NCBI GenBank assembly: GCA_965261535.1
Contig: OZ253469.1
Span: 558,001 to 622,000, forward strand
Length of the DNA: 64,000 nucleotides
Direction: 5' to 3'
Source: VXNE01 sp965261535
GTDB taxonomy: Bacteria > Pseudomonadota > Gammaproteobacteria > Pseudomonadales > Azotimanducaceae
A program made the position numbers and the translations under genes. Shown here one piece after another: positions 51,029-60,440 of the stretch. Below the pieces are notes generated by a model, which searched no databases, was not told where the DNA came from, and worked only from the letters and a program-made list of their open reading frames with translations. How positions within the stretch are numbered: the stretch's first letter is position 1; the number at the start of each line of letters is the position of its first letter.

Positions 51029-53824
51029 CTACATCTTGAAGCGCACGCCGAACTGGAACCGGCGCCCGGCGTTGATCGCGCTGGAGAAGTGGTCCTGCTG
51101 GCCCGATCCGACCCGATTGTAGTAATAGACGCTCTCGTCGGTCAGGTTGATCCCTTCCAGGGCGAACGAGAGTCTGTCGTTCGGCGCATAGCCGAAGGAC
51201 GCGTCAAATTGCTCGTACGGCTTGACGAAATAGGGATGTGGTGCCCAGGCGAGGCCGATACTGTCCAGGAAATCGTCACGGAAGTTGTAGGAGACCCGAC
51301 CGCTCCAGGGACCCTTCTCGTAGAACACGGTGAAGTTGATCGTGTTTTCGGATAGTCCCGGAATGCTGTACGAGGCCATCGTTTTCGCGCTCTCGAAGTC
51401 AGCCCCGGAGTTGATGTAGGTGTAGTTGGCGATCACGCCGAGGCCATCGAACGGCGCCGGCAGCAGACCTTCCATCGTCCGCTGGAACGCCAGTTCCATG
51501 CCGACCAGGCCGGACTCTCCGGTGTTCAGCGGTCTGAAGGCCTCCAGGACAAGGGGTTGGTTCGTTTCGGGATCGGTCACACCGGGGAACGGGACCAGTT
51601 CGATGTCATTCTGAACGAACCCCTCTATCTCCTTCGTGAAGAGGCCGAACGACGCAATCGAGTAGTCCGCGAAATACCATTCCAGCGCCAGGTCGAACTG
51701 CAGCCCCACGGTCGGTTCGAGCTGGCCGTTGCCGCCCGACATGGTTCGGTTGTTTGGCTGCACGCTGGCATTTGGATTCAGCTCCCGGAACGCCGGTCGA
51801 CTGAACACTTTTGCGACCGCAACCCGCACAACGAGGTCGTCACGGGGATCGAATCGAAGATTCAGGGAAGGCAGCAGTTCGGTGTACTCGTGCGCCACCT
51901 CGAGATACTCGGGTGCCGCCAGAATGAGCTCTGGCGCCGTCGGATCGGAATAGTCGATCGTGAGGGGTTGCACGATCAGACCCTCGGAACCGGTGCTGTT
52001 GTCCACGTAGCGGACCCCGACATTGCCGGAGTACGGCGTGTCGCCCAGGTTTCCGCTGAACGTGACCATGGCGTAGATGGCGTTGCCATCGTCTTCGTGA
52101 TTGATGTCTTCGTTGAAGCGGCCCGAGGTGTACTCGTCCAAAGACTTGCCGGTTCCGGTATTGAACCCGCCGCCCGCCCGGATTTCGTCCGCCCGGGTAA
52201 GGAATGTCTCCTGAAGCGCGTCGAAGTTCGGGCTCAGGATAGGCGAAGGAAACTCCGCCCCTAACCCGTCCAGGAAGTCTGACTCCGCCGGAAACGCAAG
52301 GCCACCGCCGAACTCCGTGATCGGACGATTAATGAAAGCCCTGCTGTTCAGATACCTGGCTCGGTCGCGGCGTTCCTGTCTGTAGGCCCTCACGCCGACC
52401 TGGGCCGTGTCGAGCCAGCCCGCCTCAAATTGATAAGTCGCGTCGGCTCTGAATTGCGTATTCACGTCATCGACCAGGTGCTCCTGTACCGACTGTTTCA
52501 CAACGGTCCAGAAATTGGGGTCCGTCAAGGGGGAAGTCGAGGTCATCGACGGAACCCCGCCTGGACCGTTCTGGCGGTAAGTCATCTGGGTGCGGGTGTT
52601 GCGCATCAGGGCGTCCCCATTCTGGATCGGAACTTCCGTATCGGACACCGCCACATCGAAGTTGAGGGCAAGTTTATCCGTGGCCTGAATCTGCAGGTTG
52701 GCACCGAAATTTACCGCCACGTTGTCGACCGTCTCGGTGGCGTGCTGAATGAATGCGCCCGCGCCGGAGGTGGAGATCATGGTGAAGATGCCGGTCCCGT
52801 TGTCATCCACCACGGTTGCGTCCGTGAGCCGCGGATGCCCCTGCGATATTCGGAAGGACTGCAAGTATTCGATCTCGTCGGCCACATTGCTGGCATACAG
52901 CACATCGAATGTCACGTCGACGCGATCCGAAGGTCGAAATTGCAGGGAAGAGGAGATGTTCAGGCGATCGCGGTCCGTGGTATGCATTACCGCATTGAGT
53001 TGGTTCGGATAGTAGCCGGTCCCTATTTCCACGCCGTCGATGACGGCTGTCCTGGGATCTCTAACGTACCCGTGCTGGTGCAGGGCGTCCGACCGAAAGA
53101 CCCGATTGTCCCACTGCGCAGAGACCATCAAACCCACCGTGTCGCTCAAGACATCGCTGAACAGCGCGAATACGCCGGGCGCCGTGTCGTTCGACAACTC
53201 GTTTACCGTCGTGTCCAGGGACAACGCAACGTGCCGCTTTCCGAGGTCGAAGGGTTTGCGCGGCTGGATGTCGACGAAGCCACCGAGCCCGCCCTCGACG
53301 TGATCGGCCCGTGGTGACTTGTGGATCTCCACCGCCTGCACCAGCCCGGACTGGAAGCCGTGAAAGCCGACCGCGCGGGATTTCGGGTTCGAGTTACCCC
53401 TGCCATCGTGGCTTCCGGGAGCAACGTTGGACGCCGAAACACGCCCGCCGATGGTCGTTGCCACGAACTGGGGCCCGAGCCCGCGAACGCTGACGAACGC
53501 GCCCTCGCCGCTCTTGCGGTCGATGGCGACGCCGCTGATCCGCTGCAGGGCTTCGGCCAGGTTCTGATCCGGAAACGCGCCGATGTCCTCCGCGGTGATC
53601 GCGTCGACAAAGTGGTCGGCATTTCTCTTGCGTTCCAGCGACTGCTGCATGCTGCCGCGAATGCCGGTCACGACGATCTCTTCGACGATGCTGGCCTCTT
53701 CTTCCGCTTCTGCTCCTGCCTCGGCGTCCGCCTCTTGAGCAGATGCTGTACCGCAGAGCAGCGCAGCGGCCAACGCCGCGGCGACCAGCCCCAGCGTGTT
53801 CTGAAGTTTCGTATTGCTTGCCAT
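51029..53824 (-). CDS. TonB-dependent receptor, no STN domain (tandem copy 1)
   Basis: 931 residues from the ATG at 53824 (GGAGAG seven bases upstream). Signal peptide LGLVAAALAAALLCGTASAQ, an acidic spacer, TonB box VEEIVVTGIRGSMQQSLERK, plug blocks VDAITAEDIGAFPDQNLAEA, LQRISGVAIDRKSGEGAFVS and DHVEGGLGGFVDIQPRKPFD, and a barrel ending GRRFQFGVRFKM. This is the Xanthomonas/Caulobacter receptor type used for complex carbohydrates and other large substrates. It closely matches the next gene (54089-57238) from the TonB box to the last residue but lacks the N-terminal STN, so it should import without signalling. Regulation probably comes from the shared FecI/FecR upstream. Confidence 0.92.
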   Translation of the reverse strand: MASNTKLQNTLGLVAAALAAALLCGTASAQEADAEAGAEAEEEASIVEEIVVTGIRGSMQQSLERKRNADHFVDAITAEDIGAFPDQNLAEALQRISGVAIDRKSGEGAFVSVRGLGPQFVATTIGGRVSASNVAPGSHDGRGNSNPKSRAVGFHGFQSGLVQAVEIHKSPRADHVEGGLGGFVDIQPRKPFDLGKRHVALSLDTTVNELSNDTAPGVFALFSDVLSDTVGLMVSAQWDNRVFRSDALHQHGYVRDPRTAVIDGVEIGTGYYPNQLNAVMHTTDRDRLNISSSLQFRPSDRVDVTFDVLYASNVADEIEYLQSFRISQGHPRLTDATVVDDNGTGIFTMISTSGAGAFIQHATETVDNVAVNFGANLQIQATDKLALNFDVAVSDTEVPIQNGDALMRNTRTQMTYRQNGPGGVPSMTSTSPLTDPNFWTVVKQSVQEHLVDDVNTQFRADATYQFEAGWLDTAQVGVRAYRQERRDRARYLNSRAFINRPITEFGGGLAFPAESDFLDGLGAEFPSPILSPNFDALQETFLTRADEIRAGGGFNTGTGKSLDEYTSGRFNEDINHEDDGNAIYAMVTFSGNLGDTPYSGNVGVRYVDNSTGSEGLIVQPLTIDYSDPTAPELILAAPEYLEVAHEYTELLPSLNLRFDPRDDLVVRVAVAKVFSRPAFRELNPNASVQPNNRTMSGGNGQLEPTVGLQFDLALEWYFADYSIASFGLFTKEIEGFVQNDIELVPFPGVTDPETNQPLVLEAFRPLNTGESGLVGMELAFQRTMEGLLPAPFDGLGVIANYTYINSGADFESAKTMASYSIPGLSENTINFTVFYEKGPWSGRVSYNFRDDFLDSIGLAWAPHPYFVKPYEQFDASFGYAPNDRLSFALEGINLTDESVYYYNRVGSGQQDHFSSAINAGRRFQFGVRFKM

Positions 53825-54088
53825 GGAAGATCTCTCCACTGTGGTCATGTTCTCTACCTGGATTGGTGTCGAGCCCGTCGATGCCAACGCGGCGCTCAAT
53901 AGCTCTCGCTACGTCTGGGCCGTCCTCAGGGGGCGGGATGGGCCCGTACAGAAACACCCTTCCTGTGACAGCTAGACGAGGCCGATCCGGTTTCCCTCAC
54001 CTGAATTTTTGATTTTTTTCACGAGAGTCGGCCAGGGTGTTGCCCAAGCCATGAGTCAACTAGCCCGGATATTGCACCAAGGGCCGGG

Positions 54089-57000
54089 CTAAAGCTTCAC
54101 GCGTACGCCAAACTGAAACCGGCGGCCGGCATGGATCGCACTTGAGATGTGCTCCTGTACGCCCGTACCCAACCGGTTGTAGTAGTACACGCCCTCGTCA
54201 TTCAGGTTGATCGCTTCCAGCGCAAACGAAAGTTTTTCGTTCAGCGCGAATCCGAAGGACGCGTCAAGTTGATCGTACGCGTCGACAAAATAGGGGTGCC
54301 CCGAAAAGCCGCCGTTGATGTCATCCAGGAAGTCGTCGCGGAAGTTATAGGAGATCCGGCCGCTCCACGGCCCCTTCTCGTAGAAGAACGTGAAGTTGAT
54401 CGTGTTCTCGGACAATCCCGGAATGCTATAGGCAGCGTTCGTTTTCTCGTTCCTGAAGTCCGAGCCGGAATTGATGTACGTGTAGTTGGCGATTACGCCC
54501 AGACCGTCGAACGGCGCCGGCAGCAGTTCCGCAAACGTTCGCTGAAGTACCAGTTCCATGCCGACCAGACTCGACTCCCCGGTGTTCAGCGGTCTGAAGG
54601 CCGTCAGGACAAGCGGCTGGCCCGTCTGGGGATCGATCACGCTGGAGAACGGGACGATTTCGATGTCAGGCTGAACGAAACTCTCGATGCTCTTGGTGAA
54701 GAGGCCGACCGAGGCCATCGAGTAGTCGGCGAAATACCATTCCAGCGCCAGGTCGAACTGCACCGCCGTGGTCGGGTCGAGTTCGCCGTTGCCGCCCCGC
54801 ATGGTTCGGGGCCTTGCCTGGACGGTGATTCGAGGACTCAGGTCGAGATATCTCGGCCGGCTCATTACCTTGGCTAGCGAAGCTCGCACGACGATTTCGT
54901 CGGTTGGATCGAAGCGGAGGTTCAGGGAGGGCAACAACCGGGTGTAGTCGTGGCCTATGAGGACAAACTCCGGCGCGGACAGCAGGACTTCAGGCGATGC
55001 CGGATCGGAATAGTCGATATCGAGGGGTTGCGTGATTTCCCCTTCCGACCCCGTGCTGTTGTCCACATATCGCACACCGACGTTGCCGGAATAGGGCGTG
55101 TCGCCCAGTTCCCCGCTGAACGTGGCCATGGCATAGATCGCGTTTCCGTCGTCCTCGTGGTTGAGGTCTTCGACGAAGCGTCCCGACGTGAATTCGTCCA
55201 GGGACTTTCCGGCGCCGGTGTTGAAACCGCCACCTATCCGAATTTCGTCCGCCCGGGTGATGAAGGTCTCCTGCAGCGCGTCGAAGTTCGGGCTCAGGAC
55301 AGGCGACGGAAACCGGATACCGAGCCCGTTCAAAAAATCCGATTCGGCCGGAAACGAAAGGCCGCCGCCGAATTCGGAGATGGGCCTATTGATGAAAGCC
55401 CTGCTGTTCAGATATCTGGACCGGTCGCGGCGTTCCTGCCGGTACGTCCTGAAACCCACCTGGACCGTGTCGAGCCAGCCGCTGTCGAGCTCATAGGTCG
55501 CATCGGCCCTGAATTGGGAAATCCGATCATCGACCAGGTGTTCCTGTACCGACTGTTTCACAACACTCCAATGGTTGACGTCAGTCAACGGCGAAGACGA
55601 GGTCAACGACGGAAGCCCGCCTGGACCGTTCTTGTGGTAAGTCATCTGGGTTCGCGTATTGCCCATCTGGGCATCCCGATTCTCGATCGGCGCTTGTGTG
55701 TCGGAGACCGTGACGTCGACATTGACGAAGAGGTTGTCGGTAGCCTGGAACTGCAGGTTGGCAGCGTAATTCACGAACGCGTTATCAACGTCCTCCGTGG
55801 CGTGCTGCATGAACGCACCCGCGCCGGAGGTGGAGATCATGGTGAATACCCCGGTGCCGTTGTCGTCCGAGAGCGTCGCATCGGTGATGAGCGGATGCCC
55901 CTGCGCGATGCGGAAGGACCGCAAGTAGTCGGTCTCAAAGGCCGAGTTGCTGGTGTACAGCACATCGAACGCCACATCGACGCGGTCCGAAGGTTTGATT
56001 TGCAGGGAAGAGGAGACATTCAGGCGGTCACGGTCCGTGAGGTGCAGTTCCCCGAGGAGCTGAGATGGATAGTATCCGGCACCTGTTTCGACGCCGTCGA
56101 TAGCGACGGTTCGGGGATCTCCGAGAAACCCGTATTGTTCCAGGGAGTCTGATCGAAAGACCCGATTGTCCCACTGCGCCGACACCATCAAGCCCACCGT
56201 ATCGCTCAACACGTCGCTGAACAGTGCGAATACGCCGGGCGCCGTGTCGTTCGCCAGCTCGTTTCGCGTGGTGTCCACGGACAAGGCAACATGCCGCTGG
56301 CCCACGTCGAAGGGCTTGCGCAACTGGATGTCGACGAAACCACCGAGGCCACCCTCGATGTGGTCCGCCCGCGGTGACTTGTGAATGGACACGGCCTGCA
56401 CCAGCCCGGACTGGAAATTGTGGAAGCCGACCGCGCGCGACTTGGTGTTCGTCGCGCCTCTGCCGTCGTGGCTTCCCGGCGCGACGTTGGACGCGGCGAC
56501 ACGCCCGCCGACCATTGTCTGGACGAACTGCGGGCCGAGGCCACGAACGCTGACGAACGCGCCCTCGCCGCTCTTGCGGTCAACGGCGACCCCGCTGATC
56601 CTTTGCAGGGATTCAGCCAGGTTCTGAGCCGGGAACGCACCGATATCCTCGGCGGTGATGGTGTCGACAAAATGATCGGCGCGTCTCTTCCGGTCAAGCG
56701 ACAGACGCAGACTTCCACGAATGCCGACGACGACAATTTCCTCGATTGCGCCCGACCTCCCGACACGCCCTTTGCCCGAAGATGCGTTAGTCCCCGACGG
56801 CACGGACGCAACGCCGGAGGTTGCCCGCTCGGACACAATCCCGGCCTCTGATCCCGGCGCTTCGGATTCCTCGCCCGCGGTGACCTGAATCTGGTTTCCA
56901 ACCAGGATGGTGTCGAGATCGGTGATTCGGTATTCCAGCCCTGTGTTTGCCAGCAGCCGGTCCAGCGCCGCAAGCGGGTGATACCTGCCGGAAACCTCAG

Positions 57001-57238
57001 AGGTCGACTTGCCGGAAATCTCGTCTTCGACGAACAGAAGTTCCTTGCCGCTCTGCAACGCAAACTGATTGAGCGCACTGCCCAGGTCCTGCGCTTCTAT
57101 ACGGAAATGGACAGCCTCGGTCACATCCGTGTCGCGTGCGGCATCTGACGCCGAGACACCGACAGACCCGGCCATGAGCACGACAATCGATGCGCGGAGC
57201 GCCGTCTTGATTCCGACAGCTGCGACCACTGCTTGCAC
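54089..57238 (-). CDS. TonB-dependent receptor with STN domain (tandem copy 2)
   Basis: 1049 residues from a GTG at 57238 (a GTG three codons on has better spacing from AGGGG). Signal segment ALRASIVVLMAGSVGVSASD, then an STN domain at 45-115 (FRIEAQDLGSALNQFALQSG; GRYHPLAALDRLLANTGLEY). A linker of about 50 residues leads to IEEIVVVGIRGSLRLSLDRK, plug blocks VDTITAEDIGAFPAQNLAES and GGLGGFVDIQLRKPFDVGQR, and a barrel ending GRRFQFGVRVKL. The STN domain couples ligand binding to the FecR encoded just upstream. The barrel parts of this and the previous gene share most of their sequence, so one arose from the other with gain or loss of the N-terminal 120 residues. Confidence 0.92.
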   Translation of the reverse strand: MQAVVAAVGIKTALRASIVVLMAGSVGVSASDAARDTDVTEAVHFRIEAQDLGSALNQFALQSGKELLFVEDEISGKSTSEVSGRYHPLAALDRLLANTGLEYRITDLDTILVGNQIQVTAGEESEAPGSEAGIVSERATSGVASVPSGTNASSGKGRVGRSGAIEEIVVVGIRGSLRLSLDRKRRADHFVDTITAEDIGAFPAQNLAESLQRISGVAVDRKSGEGAFVSVRGLGPQFVQTMVGGRVAASNVAPGSHDGRGATNTKSRAVGFHNFQSGLVQAVSIHKSPRADHIEGGLGGFVDIQLRKPFDVGQRHVALSVDTTRNELANDTAPGVFALFSDVLSDTVGLMVSAQWDNRVFRSDSLEQYGFLGDPRTVAIDGVETGAGYYPSQLLGELHLTDRDRLNVSSSLQIKPSDRVDVAFDVLYTSNSAFETDYLRSFRIAQGHPLITDATLSDDNGTGVFTMISTSGAGAFMQHATEDVDNAFVNYAANLQFQATDNLFVNVDVTVSDTQAPIENRDAQMGNTRTQMTYHKNGPGGLPSLTSSSPLTDVNHWSVVKQSVQEHLVDDRISQFRADATYELDSGWLDTVQVGFRTYRQERRDRSRYLNSRAFINRPISEFGGGLSFPAESDFLNGLGIRFPSPVLSPNFDALQETFITRADEIRIGGGFNTGAGKSLDEFTSGRFVEDLNHEDDGNAIYAMATFSGELGDTPYSGNVGVRYVDNSTGSEGEITQPLDIDYSDPASPEVLLSAPEFVLIGHDYTRLLPSLNLRFDPTDEIVVRASLAKVMSRPRYLDLSPRITVQARPRTMRGGNGELDPTTAVQFDLALEWYFADYSMASVGLFTKSIESFVQPDIEIVPFSSVIDPQTGQPLVLTAFRPLNTGESSLVGMELVLQRTFAELLPAPFDGLGVIANYTYINSGSDFRNEKTNAAYSIPGLSENTINFTFFYEKGPWSGRISYNFRDDFLDDINGGFSGHPYFVDAYDQLDASFGFALNEKLSFALEAINLNDEGVYYYNRLGTGVQEHISSAIHAGRRFQFGVRVKL

Positions 57239-57276
57239 CCCCTGTAGCCGCGCCGAAACGCCGCGCGCTCAGTCTA

Positions 57277-57385
57277 GCAGCCTGTCGGACTTGCCGCGTT
57301 AGCGGCAAGATCGACAGGCTGCCAGATGGGGCCTGGGCGGGGGTAAAACATGGCGCCCGGTTAGGGCGAGAGGTTTTATCGCGCT
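57277..57385. repeat. Long hairpin plus G-rich element, copy 2
   Basis: A 21-base arm (57277-57297, starting GCAGCCTGTCGG) and its partner (57302-57322, ending CGACAGGCTGC) pair at 19 of 21 positions around a GTTA loop. The segment 57331-57385 follows, with TGGGCGGGGGTAAAACATGG, a CGCCC-GGTTA-GGGCG stem and CGCGCTAG. This second part resembles 2752-2815. The element lies between the FecR gene end and the receptor start on the minus strand, where it could lower receptor expression relative to the sigma/anti-sigma pair or derive from a mobile element end. Confidence 0.5.
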
Positions 57386-58512
57386 AGCGGGTTGGCTGGA
57401 TCTTTTCCGTCGAATCTATCGAAGGTTCTGTCAACCCAGACCAGGGCGACTCGGTCTGCCGCAACCCGGCGGGCCTGGACGGGATAAAGTTCCTCCATCG
57501 CCGCGACGAACGACTCCGTGCTGCCGGCCTTGAAGACGCCGCCAATCTGAATGCCATCAAGCCGCTCGTCGTCATCGACAACAAGCTTCTTCGTACTGTA
57601 GCGATTGATTTCCTTTACCACGTTGCGCAAAGGATCGTCCCGGAAAACAAGCTGGCCTTCACGCCATCCGACGACTTGCGCCACGTCCACAGTGATCACT
57701 TCGGGCGGCGCATCGGGCCTTGCGATCAACTGCTCTCCCTCCTTGAGCACTGTCCCGGAGGTTGTTTTGCCGCTGGACGTGCCGCCCGCAGATTCCGGCG
57801 TCGGCGAGACTGCTGCAGCGCCTCGAACCCCACCCTCGTACACGGAGACGCGGCCTTCCACCAACGTCACCAGGACGCCGAGATCCTCGTCGATCCGAAT
57901 ATCGAACGCAGTCCCCAGCGCGACAACACGCTGACCGCCGGCAAACACTTCGAACGGACGGGAGTCCTTCTCCACAGCGAAGTGCGCCTGTCCGCGCACC
58001 AGAATCAGCCGGCGAACATCGGAGTTCTGGACATAGGGCACTTCGACCAGCGAATCGGTATTGAGCGTCACAACAGAGTCGTCCGGCAATATGACCGTGG
58101 AACGCTCGCCAACCGCTGTCTCGAAGGTGCTCTCGACGATTCGCGGTTGCTGATCGACACCAGGTTCCACGCCGTTTTGCAGGAACGTCACGACACCCAG
58201 TACCAGGGTGCAGGCGACTGCGAGCCCCATGCCCGCGGAACGCAAGAATGGCCGGCGCGACTTTCTTATTTCCTCAAATACCCGTTCGCCAAGATCCATC
58301 AGTTCGATGCTGCCAAGGTTCTGATCGATGATCGCCAGTGCCCGTTGCGCGCGCGCATATGCTTCGGCATGTGGGGCCTGCGCGGCGCGCCACTTCTCGA
58401 ACGCCGCCCGGTCGGCCGGCCCGCAACTCGATGCTTCGAGCCGCACGACCCAGTACGCCGCCGCCTCCTCCACCGAGCGTTTCGCAACTTTGTCGATACT
58501 GACGAGTTTCAT
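57376..58512 (-). CDS. FecR-type anti-sigma factor (third unit)
   Basis: 378 residues. FecR_N block VEEAAAYWVVRLEASSCGPA with AFEKWRAAQAPHAEAY; transmembrane helix at about 97-113 (GMGLAVACTLVLGVVTFL); periplasmic FecR domain with STVILPDDSVVTLNTDSLVE, LVRGQAHFAVEKDSRPFEVF and ALGTAFDIRI. The C-terminal part (FRDDPLRNVVKEINRYSTKK, then LVVDDDERLDGIQIGGVFKA) has the STN-like form that docks with the receptor's STN. A Ser/Thr/Gly-rich linker (TPESAGGTSSGKTTSGTV) interrupts the domain, which is longer than in the other two FecRs here. Its start follows the sigma stop by one base. Confidence 0.9.
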   Translation of the reverse strand: MKLVSIDKVAKRSVEEAAAYWVVRLEASSCGPADRAAFEKWRAAQAPHAEAYARAQRALAIIDQNLGSIELMDLGERVFEEIRKSRRPFLRSAGMGLAVACTLVLGVVTFLQNGVEPGVDQQPRIVESTFETAVGERSTVILPDDSVVTLNTDSLVEVPYVQNSDVRRLILVRGQAHFAVEKDSRPFEVFAGGQRVVALGTAFDIRIDEDLGVLVTLVEGRVSVYEGGVRGAAAVSPTPESAGGTSSGKTTSGTVLKEGEQLIARPDAPPEVITVDVAQVVGWREGQLVFRDDPLRNVVKEINRYSTKKLVVDDDERLDGIQIGGVFKAGSTESFVAAMEELYPVQARRVAADRVALVWVDRTFDRFDGKDPANPLAR

Positions 58513-58513
58513 T

Positions 58514-59041
58514 TCATTGTTCGCCCAGGATAGATGTCAGATGAGCAATCGCCCTGATCATGTGTTTCTCTACCGCGCTCACAGAGACCCCAAGTCTTTT
58601 CGCAACGCTCTTCTGTCTAATACCTTCGACGCGACAGAGCACAAAAACCTGACGCGTACGTGTCGGCAATTCACCCAGCGCCGCAAGAATGGCATGGATC
58701 GATTCTCTACCCTCCAGCTCTCGGGCAGGCCCATTTTCCTCAAGCACATGCCCTTCGATGTACTCCTCGTGCGCTTCCTCCGCATGCGTTTTTTTCTTGC
58801 GCAGATAGTCCCGCCACACATTCGTGGCCGTACGCATCAGGTACGCTTCGGGCTGTTCTATGCTGTCACAGTCGCCGCGAACGGCCAGACGCAGGAGGAC
58901 GTCCTGAACAAGGTCCTCGACATCGGCGCTCTGGTTCGCGCGTTTACCGAAGTAACGTCGCAGCGCGGGACGGTACTCCCGCGCCAGCGCCTCGAGCCGT
59001 CCGGCTCCTGTCGGCACCTGGCCCTGTTGCCCTGCGGCCAT
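58514..59041 (-). CDS. ECF sigma factor, FecI type (third unit)
   Basis: 175 residues. Region 2: YRPALRRYFGKRANQSADVE with DLVQDVLLRLAVRGD and EAYLMRTATNVWRDYLRKKK. Region 4: LGELPTRTRQVFVLCRVEGI with SVAKRLGVSVSAVEKHMIRA. GGGAAGCGGAA precedes the ATG. With the FecR behind it and the two receptors beyond, it should drive expression of the receptor pair and perhaps of the sulfatase/oxygenase run further down, which is on the same strand. No promoter elements for it can be proposed with confidence. Confidence 0.9.
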   Translation of the reverse strand: MAAGQQGQVPTGAGRLEALAREYRPALRRYFGKRANQSADVEDLVQDVLLRLAVRGDCDSIEQPEAYLMRTATNVWRDYLRKKKTHAEEAHEEYIEGHVLEENGPARELEGRESIHAILAALGELPTRTRQVFVLCRVEGIRQKSVAKRLGVSVSAVEKHMIRAIAHLTSILGEQ

Positions 59042-59116
59042 CTGGGTTCCGCTTCCCGGAAGTAGTGTCGATCATAAGGACTAACGTCACGATCTGACAA
59101 GTTCTCATGGATGGAA

Positions 59117-60298
59117 TCAAATTGAGGGTTTCGGATGGCCAGCGGAGGCCCGACGGCGATTTAACCGGGGCATTCCCGGTGGCGCCGGTCGTGTCTGCCT
59201 GCAGCACAGACGCTCGATGTCCGTGCGTTCGCGCTCGGTGAGTCTGCAGGCGACCGGTGAACCCGGGAAATCTCTGCCCAACCCACTCTTGTCCAACATC
59301 GGCCGGACGTAGGCCGGTGCTGCGGCGTTCAGAATCGCGATGCGATCCCGCCCGCTGACATTCAATTCGTGGCAGGCGCGGTGCCACATGCGCGCGTCAT
59401 AGATGAGCCCGCTGCCGGCGGGCGCCAGCCACTGTCGCACCTCGGCATGATGACCATGACCCATGCGGGTGCCTGGAGTGTTGAATTCGATCGGCGGTCT
59501 CTCTCTTCTCAGGTGCGATCCGGGCAGATACTGGGTGGCGGCGTTGTCGGCGCGGAACGCATCCACGCAGACATTGAACTGGACGCCCATTGCCGGTTGT
59601 TCCGGCCAGGAGTCGTCGGGGAATACCCCGGGATGATACGGGTAGTCGGTGTGCCAGCCACGTTCCGGGAATGTGCCCCTGAGCGCGTCCGCAGGCTTCA
59701 CGGTCGTGATCACGGGTTGATGGCAGAAATGTATCTCTTCGGTGCGCATGTATTGCTGCATGATCCACAGCGCCACCGGATGGCTCGCGGCGCGCGCAAC
59801 TTCCGCGCTCCAGATCAGCGAATCGACAATCCAGAAGTAGCCGTCGTGACTGCTCTCGTCGGCGTGCCGCTGTGACCGGACTTCGCGGAGTTCGGCTTTC
59901 AGACGCGTGATCGAATCGTCACTCATGATGTGCGGAATAATGCTGAAGCCGTTCCCCCGAAGGTCTTTCAGGTGCCAGGACGGAGACTGGCGGGGCCCTT
60001 CAAGCAACGCGAATGGTGCGCCTTCGACCTCGCCACCGTTGTCGAGGGCGAGTCTGTACTTGTCAGCGCCCAACGGCTCCAGCCTCAGGCGCGGGGCTCC
60101 GTCCGCGTGAACGAGGTGATGGTTCTCGCGCCGCCACAGGCAACTGTCATCGCCGACGGTCGTGGTGGCAAGTCCGCGCCCCGTTGCGCTGATCAACGCG
60201 CCGGCGGCGTTTTGAACCAGGATATGGCCGTCCACGGCTATGCAAAGGTTGCCGTTTGCATTCGGGTATTTCTGAACTGCGGAATGTGCGCGCGACAA
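59117..60298 (-). CDS. PhyH dioxygenase 6 with divergent N-terminal beta domain
   Basis: 393 residues from a TTG at 60298; an ATG at 60442 would add 48 residues without family-like content and would abut the divergent gene, so the shorter form is preferred with moderate certainty. Residues 15-120 repeat the domain of the other two fused PhyH proteins in weak form (NLCIAVDGHILVQNAAGALI; DDSCLWRRENHHLVHADGAP). The oxygenase core is GWHTDYPYHPGVFPDDSW, with the distal His in ARMWHRACHELNVSGRDR. It ends in an Arg-rich tail. It lies behind the FecI gene of unit three (75 bases upstream side) on the same strand but is transcribed before it, so it may lead the operon. Confidence 0.75.
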   Translation of the reverse strand: MSRAHSAVQKYPNANGNLCIAVDGHILVQNAAGALISATGRGLATTTVGDDSCLWRRENHHLVHADGAPRLRLEPLGADKYRLALDNGGEVEGAPFALLEGPRQSPSWHLKDLRGNGFSIIPHIMSDDSITRLKAELREVRSQRHADESSHDGYFWIVDSLIWSAEVARAASHPVALWIMQQYMRTEEIHFCHQPVITTVKPADALRGTFPERGWHTDYPYHPGVFPDDSWPEQPAMGVQFNVCVDAFRADNAATQYLPGSHLRRERPPIEFNTPGTRMGHGHHAEVRQWLAPAGSGLIYDARMWHRACHELNVSGRDRIAILNAAAPAYVRPMLDKSGLGRDFPGSPVACRLTERERTDIERLCCRQTRPAPPGMPRLNRRRASAGHPKPSI

Positions 60299-60440
60299 GG
60301 CGATGGTACCACCGTCATTGCAAACGGCTTGTCGACCGAACCGGCGCCGCGATATCCCTTGTTCGGGACTCGGTTTTGCGATAACACTGCCTGACCCCGT
60401 GCTCCAAACGGGCTCCAATCTCGAAGGGGACGACGAAGGC

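Noticed and set aside
54061..54091. TAGCCCGG...CCGGGCTA stem overlapping the stop codon of the STN receptor
   Set aside because: Eight-base stem with a 15-base loop and no T-run; it includes the stop codon, so a terminator role is not convincing.
54950..56152. 400-codon plus-strand frame
   Set aside because: Antisense to the STN receptor barrel; mirrored by a similar shadow opposite the neighbouring paralogue, which explains its apparent conservation.
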